A stretch of DNA of 12,414 bases, from positions 1 to 12,414 of the forward strand of contig CANCFZ010000052.1 in assembly GCA_947377425.1 (NCBI GenBank). Direction: 5' to 3'. Shown here piece after piece: positions 1 through 6,298 of this stretch; position 1 is the stretch's first letter, and the number at the start of each line of letters is the position of its first letter. Source of the stretch: Flavobacteriaceae bacterium (lineage in GTDB: Bacteria > Bacteroidota > Bacteroidia > Flavobacteriales > Flavobacteriaceae). Position numbers and translations under genes: made by a program. The notes beneath the pieces are model-generated. The model did no database searches, was not told the DNA's origin, and saw nothing but the letters and a program-made list of their open reading frames with translations.

Positions 1-6
1 AATTTA

Positions 7-14
7 TATATTTG
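7..14 (+). promoter_or_regulatory. Putative Bacteroidetes -7 promoter box (TATATTTG)
   Basis: TATATTTG matches the Bacteroidetes -7 consensus TAnnTTTG exactly. It lies 42 bases before the ATG of the lipoprotein gene, which would leave a leader of about 35 bases. The partner -33 element would fall before the window start, so it cannot be checked here. Confidence 0.5.
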
Positions 15-56
15 AAAAATAACGCATTATAAACTAAACAATACATTAATAAAAAG

Positions 57-581
57 ATGAAAAGAATATTTACTCTAGTAGTTTTGGCAATACTTCTTTC
101 AGATTGTGGTTCAACAACTAAAAAAACAAGCCATTTAGAAGATAACAAAAATAAAATAAACAGCGTAACTTTACCTATTGATACAACACCTAAGGCGACA
201 GGAATTGGTGGTATTTTCTTTTTTTCAGATAATCCGAAGGAAACCAAAGAATGGTATGCTAAAAATTTAGGTCTTGAAATAAATGCTTGGGGTTCGTCAA
301 GTTTTGAATCTAGAAATGTTAACAAACCTGACGAAATAAACACGCTTCAATGGAAACCATTTAAAAAAGAAAGTGATTATTTTAAACCTTCAAAAAAGGA
401 ATTTATGATTAATTATCAGGTTCAGAATATTGAAGGACTTGTAACCAAACTCAAAGAAAATGGAGTAACAATACTTGATACAATTGCAACTTACGATTAT
501 GGAAAATTCATACATATTATGGATTCTCAAGGCAACAAAATTGAACTATGGGAACCTGTTAATAATAAAGATAAGCACTAA
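57..581 (+). CDS. VOC (glyoxalase/bleomycin-resistance fold) family lipoprotein
   Basis: A 174-residue protein with an N-terminal export signal (K2-R3, a hydrophobic stretch to L14) and a candidate lipobox LSDC with the lipidated cysteine at residue 17. A polar linker (about 18-47) follows, then one VOC domain (about 48-167). The VOC signs are the start GGIFFFSDNPKETKEWYAKNLG, split here as GGIFFFSDN plus PKETKEWYAKNLG, and the closing strand pair FIHIMDSQGN/KIELWEP, where Glu163 sits at the usual metal-ligand position. VOC proteins isomerise, cleave or bind small molecules; the substrate cannot be told. The single short VOC module would need to dimerise to form a full site. Asp at the -1 position of the lipobox is unusual (Gly, Ala or Ser is the norm), so lipidation is likely but not certain. 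No acidic export signal follows the Cys, which argues against surface display. It has its own promoter-like box at 7-14. Confidence 0.8.
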   Translation: MKRIFTLVVLAILLSDCGSTTKKTSHLEDNKNKINSVTLPIDTTPKATGIGGIFFFSDNPKETKEWYAKNLGLEINAWGSSSFESRNVNKPDEINTLQWKPFKKESDYFKPSKKEFMINYQVQNIEGLVTKLKENGVTILDTIATYDYGKFIHIMDSQGNKIELWEPVNNKDKH

Positions 582-709
582 ATAAGTTACAATCTAAAGT
601 AATTATAAACTATTTACAAGTTATGAATAATCGAAAAAAAAGTAACTCTTGCATTTTTTTTTGAATTGAGACAAATAGTATTTTGAAAATAAAATAGCTT
701 TTTATAACT

Positions 710-1273
710 ATGAAAAACAAAAAAGAGTTGTCGACTGAACAACAACAAGAAATAATCAAAGTATTAAAAGTTCGTTTTGAAAAAAACTATAACCGACATA
801 AAGATATTGATTGGATAAAAGTAAAAACAAAACTAGAATCCAATATAGAAAAGCTTTGGTCGCTAAATGAAATGGAACAAACTGGAGGAGAACCAGATGT
901 TGTTGATTATGACAATAATACTAATGAATACATTTTTTATGATTGTGCAACAGAAAGTCCAAAAGGTCGTAGAAGTTTGTGTTATGACAAAGAAGCATTA
1001 GATTCTAGAAAAGAATTTAAACCCGAAGACAGTGTTATAAACAAAGCGACTACAATGGGCATAGAGCTATTAAACGAGGTGCAATATAGAGCATTACAAC
1101 AATTAGGAAATTTTGACATGAAAACATCCAGCTGGATACAAACTCCTAATGAGATTAGAAAACTTGGTGGAGCTTTATTCGCGGATTTTCGTTATAATTC
1201 TGTGTTTGTCTATCACAACAGTGCACCTTCTTACTACGCAGCAAGAGGTTTCCGTGGCTCGTTAAGAGTTTAA
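710..1273 (+). CDS. DUF4256 domain-containing protein
   Basis: A 187-residue soluble protein without signal peptide or membrane segment. I recognise it as DUF4256 from the conserved blocks around residues 57-66 (QTGGEPDVVD) and 78-93 (CATESPKGRRSLCYDK), and from the C-terminal part with a YNSVFVYHNSAPSYYAARGF stretch. The length matches a full-length family member. No function is established for the family; the many conserved charged and aromatic residues suggest an enzyme or a ligand-binding protein, but that is a guess. The ATG at 710 is the only sensible start, and a poor promoter match (TATTTTG at 679-685) lies just upstream. The COG4705-type membrane protein gene starts 13 bases after the stop, so the two are probably co-transcribed. 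Confidence 0.85.
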   Translation: MKNKKELSTEQQQEIIKVLKVRFEKNYNRHKDIDWIKVKTKLESNIEKLWSLNEMEQTGGEPDVVDYDNNTNEYIFYDCATESPKGRRSLCYDKEALDSRKEFKPEDSVINKATTMGIELLNEVQYRALQQLGNFDMKTSSWIQTPNEIRKLGGALFADFRYNSVFVYHNSAPSYYAARGFRGSLRV

Positions 1274-1286
1274 ATTGAATATAAAT

Positions 1287-2036
1287 ATGCCTAAAGAAAA
1301 TTATAATAAAGTCGCTAAGATTACCTTAGTGTTTTGGATTATGAAGATAGTAGCCACCACATTAGGAGAAACTCTTGGTGATTATATTTCCATGACACTA
1401 AATCTTGGCTATTTGTTAGGATTAACTATTACAGCATTATTCTTTTTTGGTGTATTAGTATCACAATTAGTGTCTAACAAATATACTCCATTCATCTATT
1501 GGTCCGTAATTGTAGGAACCACTACCTTAGGTACCGAAATATCCGATTTTATAGATCGTTCTTTACATTTAGGTTATGCCATGGGAAGTGTGTTTCTTAT
1601 AACCTGTTTGTCAGTTACTTTATCGCTATGGTTTAAAAAATATAAAAACCTAGAAGTTTTCCCTATTGTAGAAAAACCAAAAGAACTTTATTATTGGGTT
1701 GCCCTACTCTTTTCAAATAGTTTGGGTACAGCTTTCGGTGATTTTATAAGTGACAATTTAGGATTTAGTTATCTTATTGGCGCTATGATTACTGGCAGTA
1801 TAATTTTGATAGTAATCTTATTGCATTACTATTCTAAAATAAACCACATCTTGTTATTTTGGATAGCATTTGTATTCACAAGGCCTTTTGGAGCAACCTT
1901 TGGCGATTTTCTAACGAAACCATTAACTAAAGGTGGATTAGAATTAGGTACTTTACAATCTTCTTTAGTATCAATTGTTATTATGGTGGTGTTGATTTAC
2001 TTTTCCCATAAACAAAAACAAACAGCACTAAAATAA
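1287..2036 (+). CDS. COG4705-type polytopic membrane protein with four internal repeats
   Basis: A 249-residue integral membrane protein made of four copies of a two-helix unit. Each unit has a helix entering through a W/F-rich stretch, then a signature like TLGETLGDYI, TLGTEISDFI, SLGTAFGDFI or PFGATFGDFL, then a loop ending in a LGY(L/A)(L/M)G-like motif and a second helix. The signature aspartates fall at residues 32, 87, 152 and 207. Eight membrane segments are expected, with a longer basic loop (about 116-132) between repeats 2 and 3, consistent with a double duplication. I assign it to the uncharacterised membrane-anchored protein group COG4705; transport is plausible but not shown. A TTG at 1275 would add four residues, but the ATG at 1287 is preferred because the repeat begins soon after it and TTG starts are rare. 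It follows the DUF4256 gene by 13 bases. Confidence 0.8.
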   Translation: MPKENYNKVAKITLVFWIMKIVATTLGETLGDYISMTLNLGYLLGLTITALFFFGVLVSQLVSNKYTPFIYWSVIVGTTTLGTEISDFIDRSLHLGYAMGSVFLITCLSVTLSLWFKKYKNLEVFPIVEKPKELYYWVALLFSNSLGTAFGDFISDNLGFSYLIGAMITGSIILIVILLHYYSKINHILLFWIAFVFTRPFGATFGDFLTKPLTKGGLELGTLQSSLVSIVIMVVLIYFSHKQKQTALK

Positions 2037-2069
2037 AATTATAAGGTTTTCAATAATTTAAAAAAAAAC

Positions 2070-2297
2070 ATGTTAAAAAAAGGCGAGCATATTGAAGAAA
2101 CTCCAATAGAATTACAATGCCTATTAAATCGTGACAATCAGGCTAATGCTTTTTATGAAAGTTTAACTAAATCATGCAAACAAGCCTATTGCAATTGGGT
2201 TGGTTCTGCAAAACAAGAAGCCACAAGAACATCCAGAGCCGAAAAAGCTCTATTGATGCTTCAGAATAGTCAAAAAACTTTAAAAATTGTGAAATAG
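2070..2297 (+). CDS. Small YdeI/OmpD-associated (OmdA) family protein
   Basis: A 75-residue protein matching the C-terminal OmdA module of YdeI-type proteins. The telling part is the helical stretch from FYESLTKSCKQAYCNWV to AKQEATRTSRAEKALLML, with the aromatic/Trp pair, the AK-x3-TR core and the final hydrophobic helix. Full-length YdeI relatives carry an extra N-terminal domain (DUF1801 type). Here only the short C-terminal module is present, with a clean ATG and a TAG stop, and stand-alone short forms are known. In Salmonella the name-giving protein has been linked to resistance to polymyxin; that function should not be carried over to this protein. It begins 33 bases after the membrane protein gene and may be part of the same transcript. 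Confidence 0.7.
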   Translation: MLKKGEHIEETPIELQCLLNRDNQANAFYESLTKSCKQAYCNWVGSAKQEATRTSRAEKALLMLQNSQKTLKIVK

Positions 2298-2353
2298 TTA
2301 TTTTTACCAAATAATATTTTAGAAATAGTTAAAATAAATTCCAAAAAATAGCT

Positions 2354-2361
2354 TTAATTTG
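2354..2361 (+). promoter_or_regulatory. Weak candidate -7 box before the aryl-CoA gene cluster
   Basis: TTAATTTG matches the TAnnTTTG consensus at all but one fixed position and lies 20 bases before the ATG of the flavin reductase gene. The 83-base gap after the previous gene is where a new promoter for the catabolic genes would be expected. No convincing -33 TTG is seen at the right distance, so this is tentative. Confidence 0.25.
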
Positions 2362-2380
2362 TACAAACAACAACTAAACT

Positions 2381-2986
2381 ATGGAATTCAATCCCGATAC
2401 ACTTGAAGCGTCGGCTATATATAAATTGCTTACCGGTTCTGTTATTCCAAGACCCATAGGATGGATTTCAACTATTGATGAAAACGGAATTAACAACCTC
2501 GCTCCTTTTTCATATTTCAACATGATTGGTGATGATCCACCACATGTTATGTTTTCTACTAGAAGAGACAACAACTCCAATAAAGACACTTTGAATAATG
2601 TATTGACTACCAAACAATTTGTAGTGAATATGGTTACCGAAGATCTTGTAGAACAAATGAATGCCACGGCGCAAGTGGTTCCTGCTGAGGTTGACGAATT
2701 TGAATTAGTAGGGCTTACTCCAATTGCTTCTGCCAAAATAAAACCCAATCGTGTTAAAGAAAGTCCAATTACTTTTGAATGTGAAATGGTACATCACTAT
2801 TTTCTAGAAAATCATAAACAAGGTGGCGCTTGTATTATTATTGGTAGAATTGTGATGATGCACATTGATGAAAGTGTATTGTTAGACAATTACAAAATCA
2901 ATATGGAAATCTACAAACCTGTTTCTAGATTAGCAGGTTCAAATTATAGTAAAATTGGAGAAGTCTTTTCTGTCAAAAGAAATTAA
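2381..2986 (+). CDS. Flavin reductase-like FMN-binding split-barrel protein
   Basis: A 201-residue cytosolic protein of the flavin reductase / DIM6-NTAB group. The FMN-binding split barrel is recognised by PRPIGWIST (residues 23-31), NLAPFSYF (39-46), the phosphate-binding-type stretch SNKDTLNNV (66-74) and FVVNMV (80-85). The C-terminal region with a KPVSRLAGSNYSKIGE stretch is typical of this subgroup. Such proteins bind FMN and either supply reduced flavin to a monooxygenase or carry out an unknown redox step. It is followed after a 54-base gap, which holds a palindromic repeat, by the aryl-CoA monooxygenase/reductase, and may act with it. However, that partner has its own FAD and FMN domains and should use NAD(P)H directly, so a separate reductase is not obviously needed. 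Family assignment is firm; role is inferred from neighbours. Confidence 0.85.
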   Translation: MEFNPDTLEASAIYKLLTGSVIPRPIGWISTIDENGINNLAPFSYFNMIGDDPPHVMFSTRRDNNSNKDTLNNVLTTKQFVVNMVTEDLVEQMNATAQVVPAEVDEFELVGLTPIASAKIKPNRVKESPITFECEMVHHYFLENHKQGGACIIIGRIVMMHIDESVLLDNYKINMEIYKPVSRLAGSNYSKIGEVFSVKRN

Positions 2987-2993
2987 ATTTATA

Positions 2994-3028
2994 AAACTCT
3001 GTCAAAGTTTTGAACCTTGGCAGGGTTT
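2994..3028. repeat. Dispersed 35-bp palindromic repeat, copy 1
   Basis: Arms 2994-3009 and 3013-3028 pair around a TTG loop: 13 Watson-Crick pairs, two G-U pairs and one mismatch in 16. It matches the element at 11410-11444 at 29 of 35 positions with no gap. It lies between the flavin reductase stop and the ATG of the monooxygenase/reductase. No T-run follows on the + strand, so it is not a classical terminator for this transcript; a REP-like element or an mRNA processing or stability hairpin fits better. Confidence 0.75.
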
Positions 3029-3040
3029 AAACAAAGAATT

Positions 3041-5368
3041 ATGAAAATAGCAGTAATTGGTGGTGGTCCAGGCGGATTGTATTTTTCGATATTAACAAAA
3101 AAAGCAATGCCACATTGTCAAATCGATGTGTATGAACGCAACAAACCTGATGATAGTTTCGGATTTGGTGTAGTTTTTTCAGATGAAACTTTAGGAGAAT
3201 TTCTAAAGCGTGATATGCAATCGTATGAACTCATTCGTAGCAAATTTGCCTATTGGGACGATATTATAATCGCTCGTGATGGACAAACGGTGAGCATAGC
3301 AGGAAACGGATTTTGTGGATGTTCTAGAAAAACATTACTACAATTATTACAACAACGTTGTACGGAAGAAGGTGTAAATCTTCATTTCGAACACAATGTA
3401 GACGATTTAAATCAATTTGAAGATGCTGATATTATTATCGCTTCCGATGGAATTGGAAGTCAAATACGAACAAAATTTGCATCAGAATTTGGAACCAAAA
3501 TTGAACTAAAGAAAAATCGATTCGTATGGCTAGGTTCAACAAAACCTCTCGATGCTTTTACTTATTTTTTTAGAAATACAAAGCATGGATTAATAGTAGC
3601 GCATTCCTATCAATACCAAGCTGGAATGAGTACTTGGATATTTGAATGTTCGGACGAAACTTGGGAAAAATTTCAATTTGAAGTTACAAACGAAGAAGAT
3701 ACTATTACTAAAATTGCTGAAATTTTCAAAGAAGAATTAGAGGGTCATCCGCTAATTTCGAATAAATCTCATTGGCGACAATTTCCTCATGTTACCAACG
3801 AAAATTGGCATCATAAAAATATTGTTTTACTAGGTGATGCCAAAGCTACAGCCCACTACTCTATTGGTTCTGGAACAAAATTAGCAATGGATTCTGCCAT
3901 AGGTTTGTTTGATGCCGTTATGGCAAATCCAACCGATGTACAAGCAGCTTTTCAGCAATACAATAAATCGAGAAGAAACACAGTTGAAATGATTCAATAT
4001 GCTGCATTAGTTTCATTGGATTGGTTTGAAAATATGAACCGTCATAACCAGCATCCTTTTTATCAATTTGCTTTCGGATGTATGACACGCGCTAAAAAAG
4101 TAACTTATGAAAACTTACGTTTACGAGATAAATCATTTACAGACAAAGTTTTAGAGGAATTTAATTTGTCATCCCAAGCGCAGTCGAGGGAATTTGATGC
4201 TGCAATAAACGTTAATCAACCTCCAGCTTTTACAAAATTCAAATTAAGAGATTTAGAATTACAAAACCGAATTGTAATGTCGTCTATGGGACAATATTCG
4301 GCAGAAAACGGCTTGGTAAACGATTGGCATTTTCAACATTATACTTCAAGAGCAATTGGTGGATTAGGATTGATTTTAACTGAAATGACTGCTATTTCAG
4401 AAACTGCACGTATTACTTTAGGTTGTACTGGTATTTATTATGAAAATCAAATAGTTAAATGGAAAAAAATCATCGATTTTATTCATAGAAATACACAAAC
4501 AAAAATCGGAATTCAATTAGGTCATTCTGGCAGAAAAGGTTGCTCTAAAATTCCTTGGGAAGGTAATTTTACAGGTGAAGATTGGGAATTACTTTCGGCT
4601 TCTGCAATTCCATTTAATGAGAATTCCGCTCCCGAAGCTTCGGTACCAAAAGAAATGACTTTAGTCGATATGGATTTAATCACTTCTCAATTTGTTCAAG
4701 CCACTAAAAACGCAAACGATGCAGGTTTCGATTTAATCGAATTGCAAGCGCATCACGGATTTTTACTAGCTTCTTTCCTATCTCCATTGACAAACACTAG
4801 AACGGATGAATTTGGAGGAAACATCGAAAATCGATTAAAATTTCCGCTAAGAGTTTTCAATGAAATGCGAACTATTTTCCCAAAAGAAAAACCAATGTCA
4901 GTAAGAATTTCAGCCACAGATTGGGCAGAAAACGGAATTTCGGAAGAAGAAGTAATCACAATTGCAACTGCTTTCAAAAATGCTGGAGCAGACATAATCA
5001 ATGTTTCAACAGGTAATACAGTGGCAAATCAGAAACCAATTATAGGTAGAATGTGGCAAACTCCTTTTTCAGACGCTGTTCGAAATACGGTTCATATTCC
5101 AACGATAACCGCTGGATATATTCAAGATATTGATCAAATAAATACTATAATTTTAAATGGTCGTGCCGATTTAGTAGCTTTAGGAAGACCTTTATTATTG
5201 GATGCAAGTTTTGTTAGAAATGCTCAAGCTTACGAACAATTTCAACCCAATGATATTCCGAATCAATACAAAATGGGAATTTCACATTTATATCCACTAA
5301 AAACTTCCGAAAGAAAACAAGTTGAAGGAATGAAAAAAGCTTTGAAACCTAAGAGTAATAAGAAGTAA
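3041..5368 (+). CDS. Bifunctional aryl-CoA (anthraniloyl-CoA/salicylyl-CoA) monooxygenase / old yellow enzyme reductase
   Basis: A 775-residue fusion. Residues 1-370 form an FAD-dependent aromatic hydroxylase: GGGPGG (7-12) for the ADP part of FAD, ASDGIGSQIRT (134-144) as the DG motif, and LLGDAKATAHYSIGSG (263-278) as the GD motif. Residues 394-760 form an old-yellow-enzyme FMN barrel: NRIVMSSMGQYSA, IQLGHSGRKG, QAHHGFLLASFLSPLTN, RTDEFGGNIENR and a C-terminal LGRPLLLD. This order and length match 2-aminobenzoyl-CoA monooxygenase/reductase, which hydroxylates anthraniloyl-CoA at C5 and then reduces the ring. The hydroxylase half also resembles salicylyl-CoA 5-hydroxylase, so the substrate is not proved. 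The neighbouring CoA ligase would supply it. The ATG at 3041 is chosen because the longer TTG start at 3017 lies inside the palindromic repeat and the FAD motif follows immediately. The linker (376-385) is encoded by a GC-rich, repeat-like stretch. Confidence 0.87.
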   Translation: MKIAVIGGGPGGLYFSILTKKAMPHCQIDVYERNKPDDSFGFGVVFSDETLGEFLKRDMQSYELIRSKFAYWDDIIIARDGQTVSIAGNGFCGCSRKTLLQLLQQRCTEEGVNLHFEHNVDDLNQFEDADIIIASDGIGSQIRTKFASEFGTKIELKKNRFVWLGSTKPLDAFTYFFRNTKHGLIVAHSYQYQAGMSTWIFECSDETWEKFQFEVTNEEDTITKIAEIFKEELEGHPLISNKSHWRQFPHVTNENWHHKNIVLLGDAKATAHYSIGSGTKLAMDSAIGLFDAVMANPTDVQAAFQQYNKSRRNTVEMIQYAALVSLDWFENMNRHNQHPFYQFAFGCMTRAKKVTYENLRLRDKSFTDKVLEEFNLSSQAQSREFDAAINVNQPPAFTKFKLRDLELQNRIVMSSMGQYSAENGLVNDWHFQHYTSRAIGGLGLILTEMTAISETARITLGCTGIYYENQIVKWKKIIDFIHRNTQTKIGIQLGHSGRKGCSKIPWEGNFTGEDWELLSASAIPFNENSAPEASVPKEMTLVDMDLITSQFVQATKNANDAGFDLIELQAHHGFLLASFLSPLTNTRTDEFGGNIENRLKFPLRVFNEMRTIFPKEKPMSVRISATDWAENGISEEEVITIATAFKNAGADIINVSTGNTVANQKPIIGRMWQTPFSDAVRNTVHIPTITAGYIQDIDQINTIILNGRADLVALGRPLLLDASFVRNAQAYEQFQPNDIPNQYKMGISHLYPLKTSERKQVEGMKKALKPKSNKK
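4168..4192. repeat. GC-rich REP-like fragment inside the monooxygenase/reductase gene
   Basis: The core cccaagcgcagtcgaggg is 13/18 G+C in a strongly AT-rich gene and resembles a short repeat that, from memory, is scattered in many Bacteroidetes genomes (gagcgcagtcga type). It is read in frame as residues 376-385 (LSSQAQSREF), exactly between the hydroxylase and old-yellow-enzyme domains, where an insertion would be tolerated. Only one copy is present in this window, so its repeat nature rests on recall. Confidence 0.45.
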
Positions 5369-5369
5369 A

Positions 5370-6275
5370 ATGAAAAGAACAATTATAATCTTAACTATTT
5401 TAACCACTTTTATGAGTTTAGCACAATCAGAAAACACTATAAATGCGGGTAATTCAAAACTACATTACAAAATTTTTGGATCAGGAAAGCCAATATTAGT
5501 AATCAATGGCGGACCAGGAATGAATTCAGATGGTTTTGCATTTATTGCTGAAGAACTTTCCAAAATGAATTATCAAACTATTATTTACGACCAAAGAGGA
5601 ACTGGAAAATCAACTTTGGAAAATCCAAATAATAAAAACGTCACAATGGATTTGATGGTTGATGATATTGAAACTTTAAGAAAACACCTTAAAATTGATA
5701 AATGGACAATTTTTGGACATTCATTTGGTGGAATTATGGAAACTTATTACGCATCAAAACATCCTGAAACCATTGATAAATTAATATTTTCATCTTCTGG
5801 CGGCGTAAACATGAAGTTTCTTACTTATTTACAAGAACGGTTGAATAATAATTTAACACAAGTTGAAAAAGACAGTTTAAATGTTTACCAACAAAAATTT
5901 AACGCTGGTGATAATTCAATTGAAACTTTAAAATCAAGAGCTAAATATTTGTCAAATGCGTATGTCTATAACAAATTAAACGCTCCAATTATAGCGAAAA
6001 GATTGACGCAAATTAATTTCAAAATCAATTCTTTAGTGATAGAAAACTTGCAAGAAATAAAATTTGATTGCTCAAAATCCTTTACAAATTTCAAACAACC
6101 AGTTTTAGTTTTACAAGGCAAAAATGATATTATTTCAACTGAAACTGCTAAAGAAATTGCAGATTCATTTCCGAATTCTAAATTAGTTTTATTGGAAAAA
6201 TGTGCGCATTATGGTTGGTTGGATTCAAAAGAAATTTATTTGAAAACAATTGAAGAATTTTTAAAACAAAATTAA
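5370..6275 (+). CDS. Exported alpha/beta hydrolase (peptidase S33/prolyl aminopeptidase-like)
   Basis: A 301-residue alpha/beta hydrolase with an N-terminal signal peptide (K2-R3, hydrophobic stretch to about residue 17, probable cleavage after LAQ or AQS near residues 19-20), so it should work in the periplasm. Motifs: NGGPG (46-50, the HGGPG oxyanion motif with Asn for His), DQRGTGKS (74-81), nucleophile elbow GHSFGG (116-121) with Ser118, then Asp253 in GKNDIIS and His280 in CAHYGWLD. The triad is complete. The GGPG and DQRG motifs are typical of proline iminopeptidase-like S33 enzymes, but many such proteins are esterases. The ATG starts one base after the stop of the monooxygenase/reductase gene, implying translational coupling and one operon. 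An exported peptidase-like enzyme is odd between two cytosolic aryl-CoA enzymes; it could release an aromatic substrate from an ester or amide, or be unrelated. Confidence 0.85.
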   Translation: MKRTIIILTILTTFMSLAQSENTINAGNSKLHYKIFGSGKPILVINGGPGMNSDGFAFIAEELSKMNYQTIIYDQRGTGKSTLENPNNKNVTMDLMVDDIETLRKHLKIDKWTIFGHSFGGIMETYYASKHPETIDKLIFSSSGGVNMKFLTYLQERLNNNLTQVEKDSLNVYQQKFNAGDNSIETLKSRAKYLSNAYVYNKLNAPIIAKRLTQINFKINSLVIENLQEIKFDCSKSFTNFKQPVLVLQGKNDIISTETAKEIADSFPNSKLVLLEKCAHYGWLDSKEIYLKTIEEFLKQN

Positions 6276-6298
6276 TTTATTGCTAAAATTAGTATAAT

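Noticed and set aside
582..709. Possible terminator and promoter between the VOC lipoprotein and DUF4256 genes
   Set aside because: A run of Ts at 653-662 has no stem before it, and the best promoter box (TATTTTG at 679-685) has a spacing one base short and a poorly placed TTG, so neither is listed as a feature.
2374..2748. Minus-strand open frame opposite the flavin reductase gene
   Set aside because: Its product is low-complexity Ser/Thr-rich with no recognisable motif, and the + strand frame encodes a clear split-barrel protein.
3017..3040. Upstream TTG start adding eight residues to the monooxygenase/reductase
   Set aside because: The TTG lies in the right arm of the palindromic repeat, and the FAD-binding strand begins right at the ATG at 3041.
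4753..5001. Minus-strand open frame opposite the old-yellow-enzyme domain
   Set aside because: Shadow of a strongly conserved coding region; no motif of its own.
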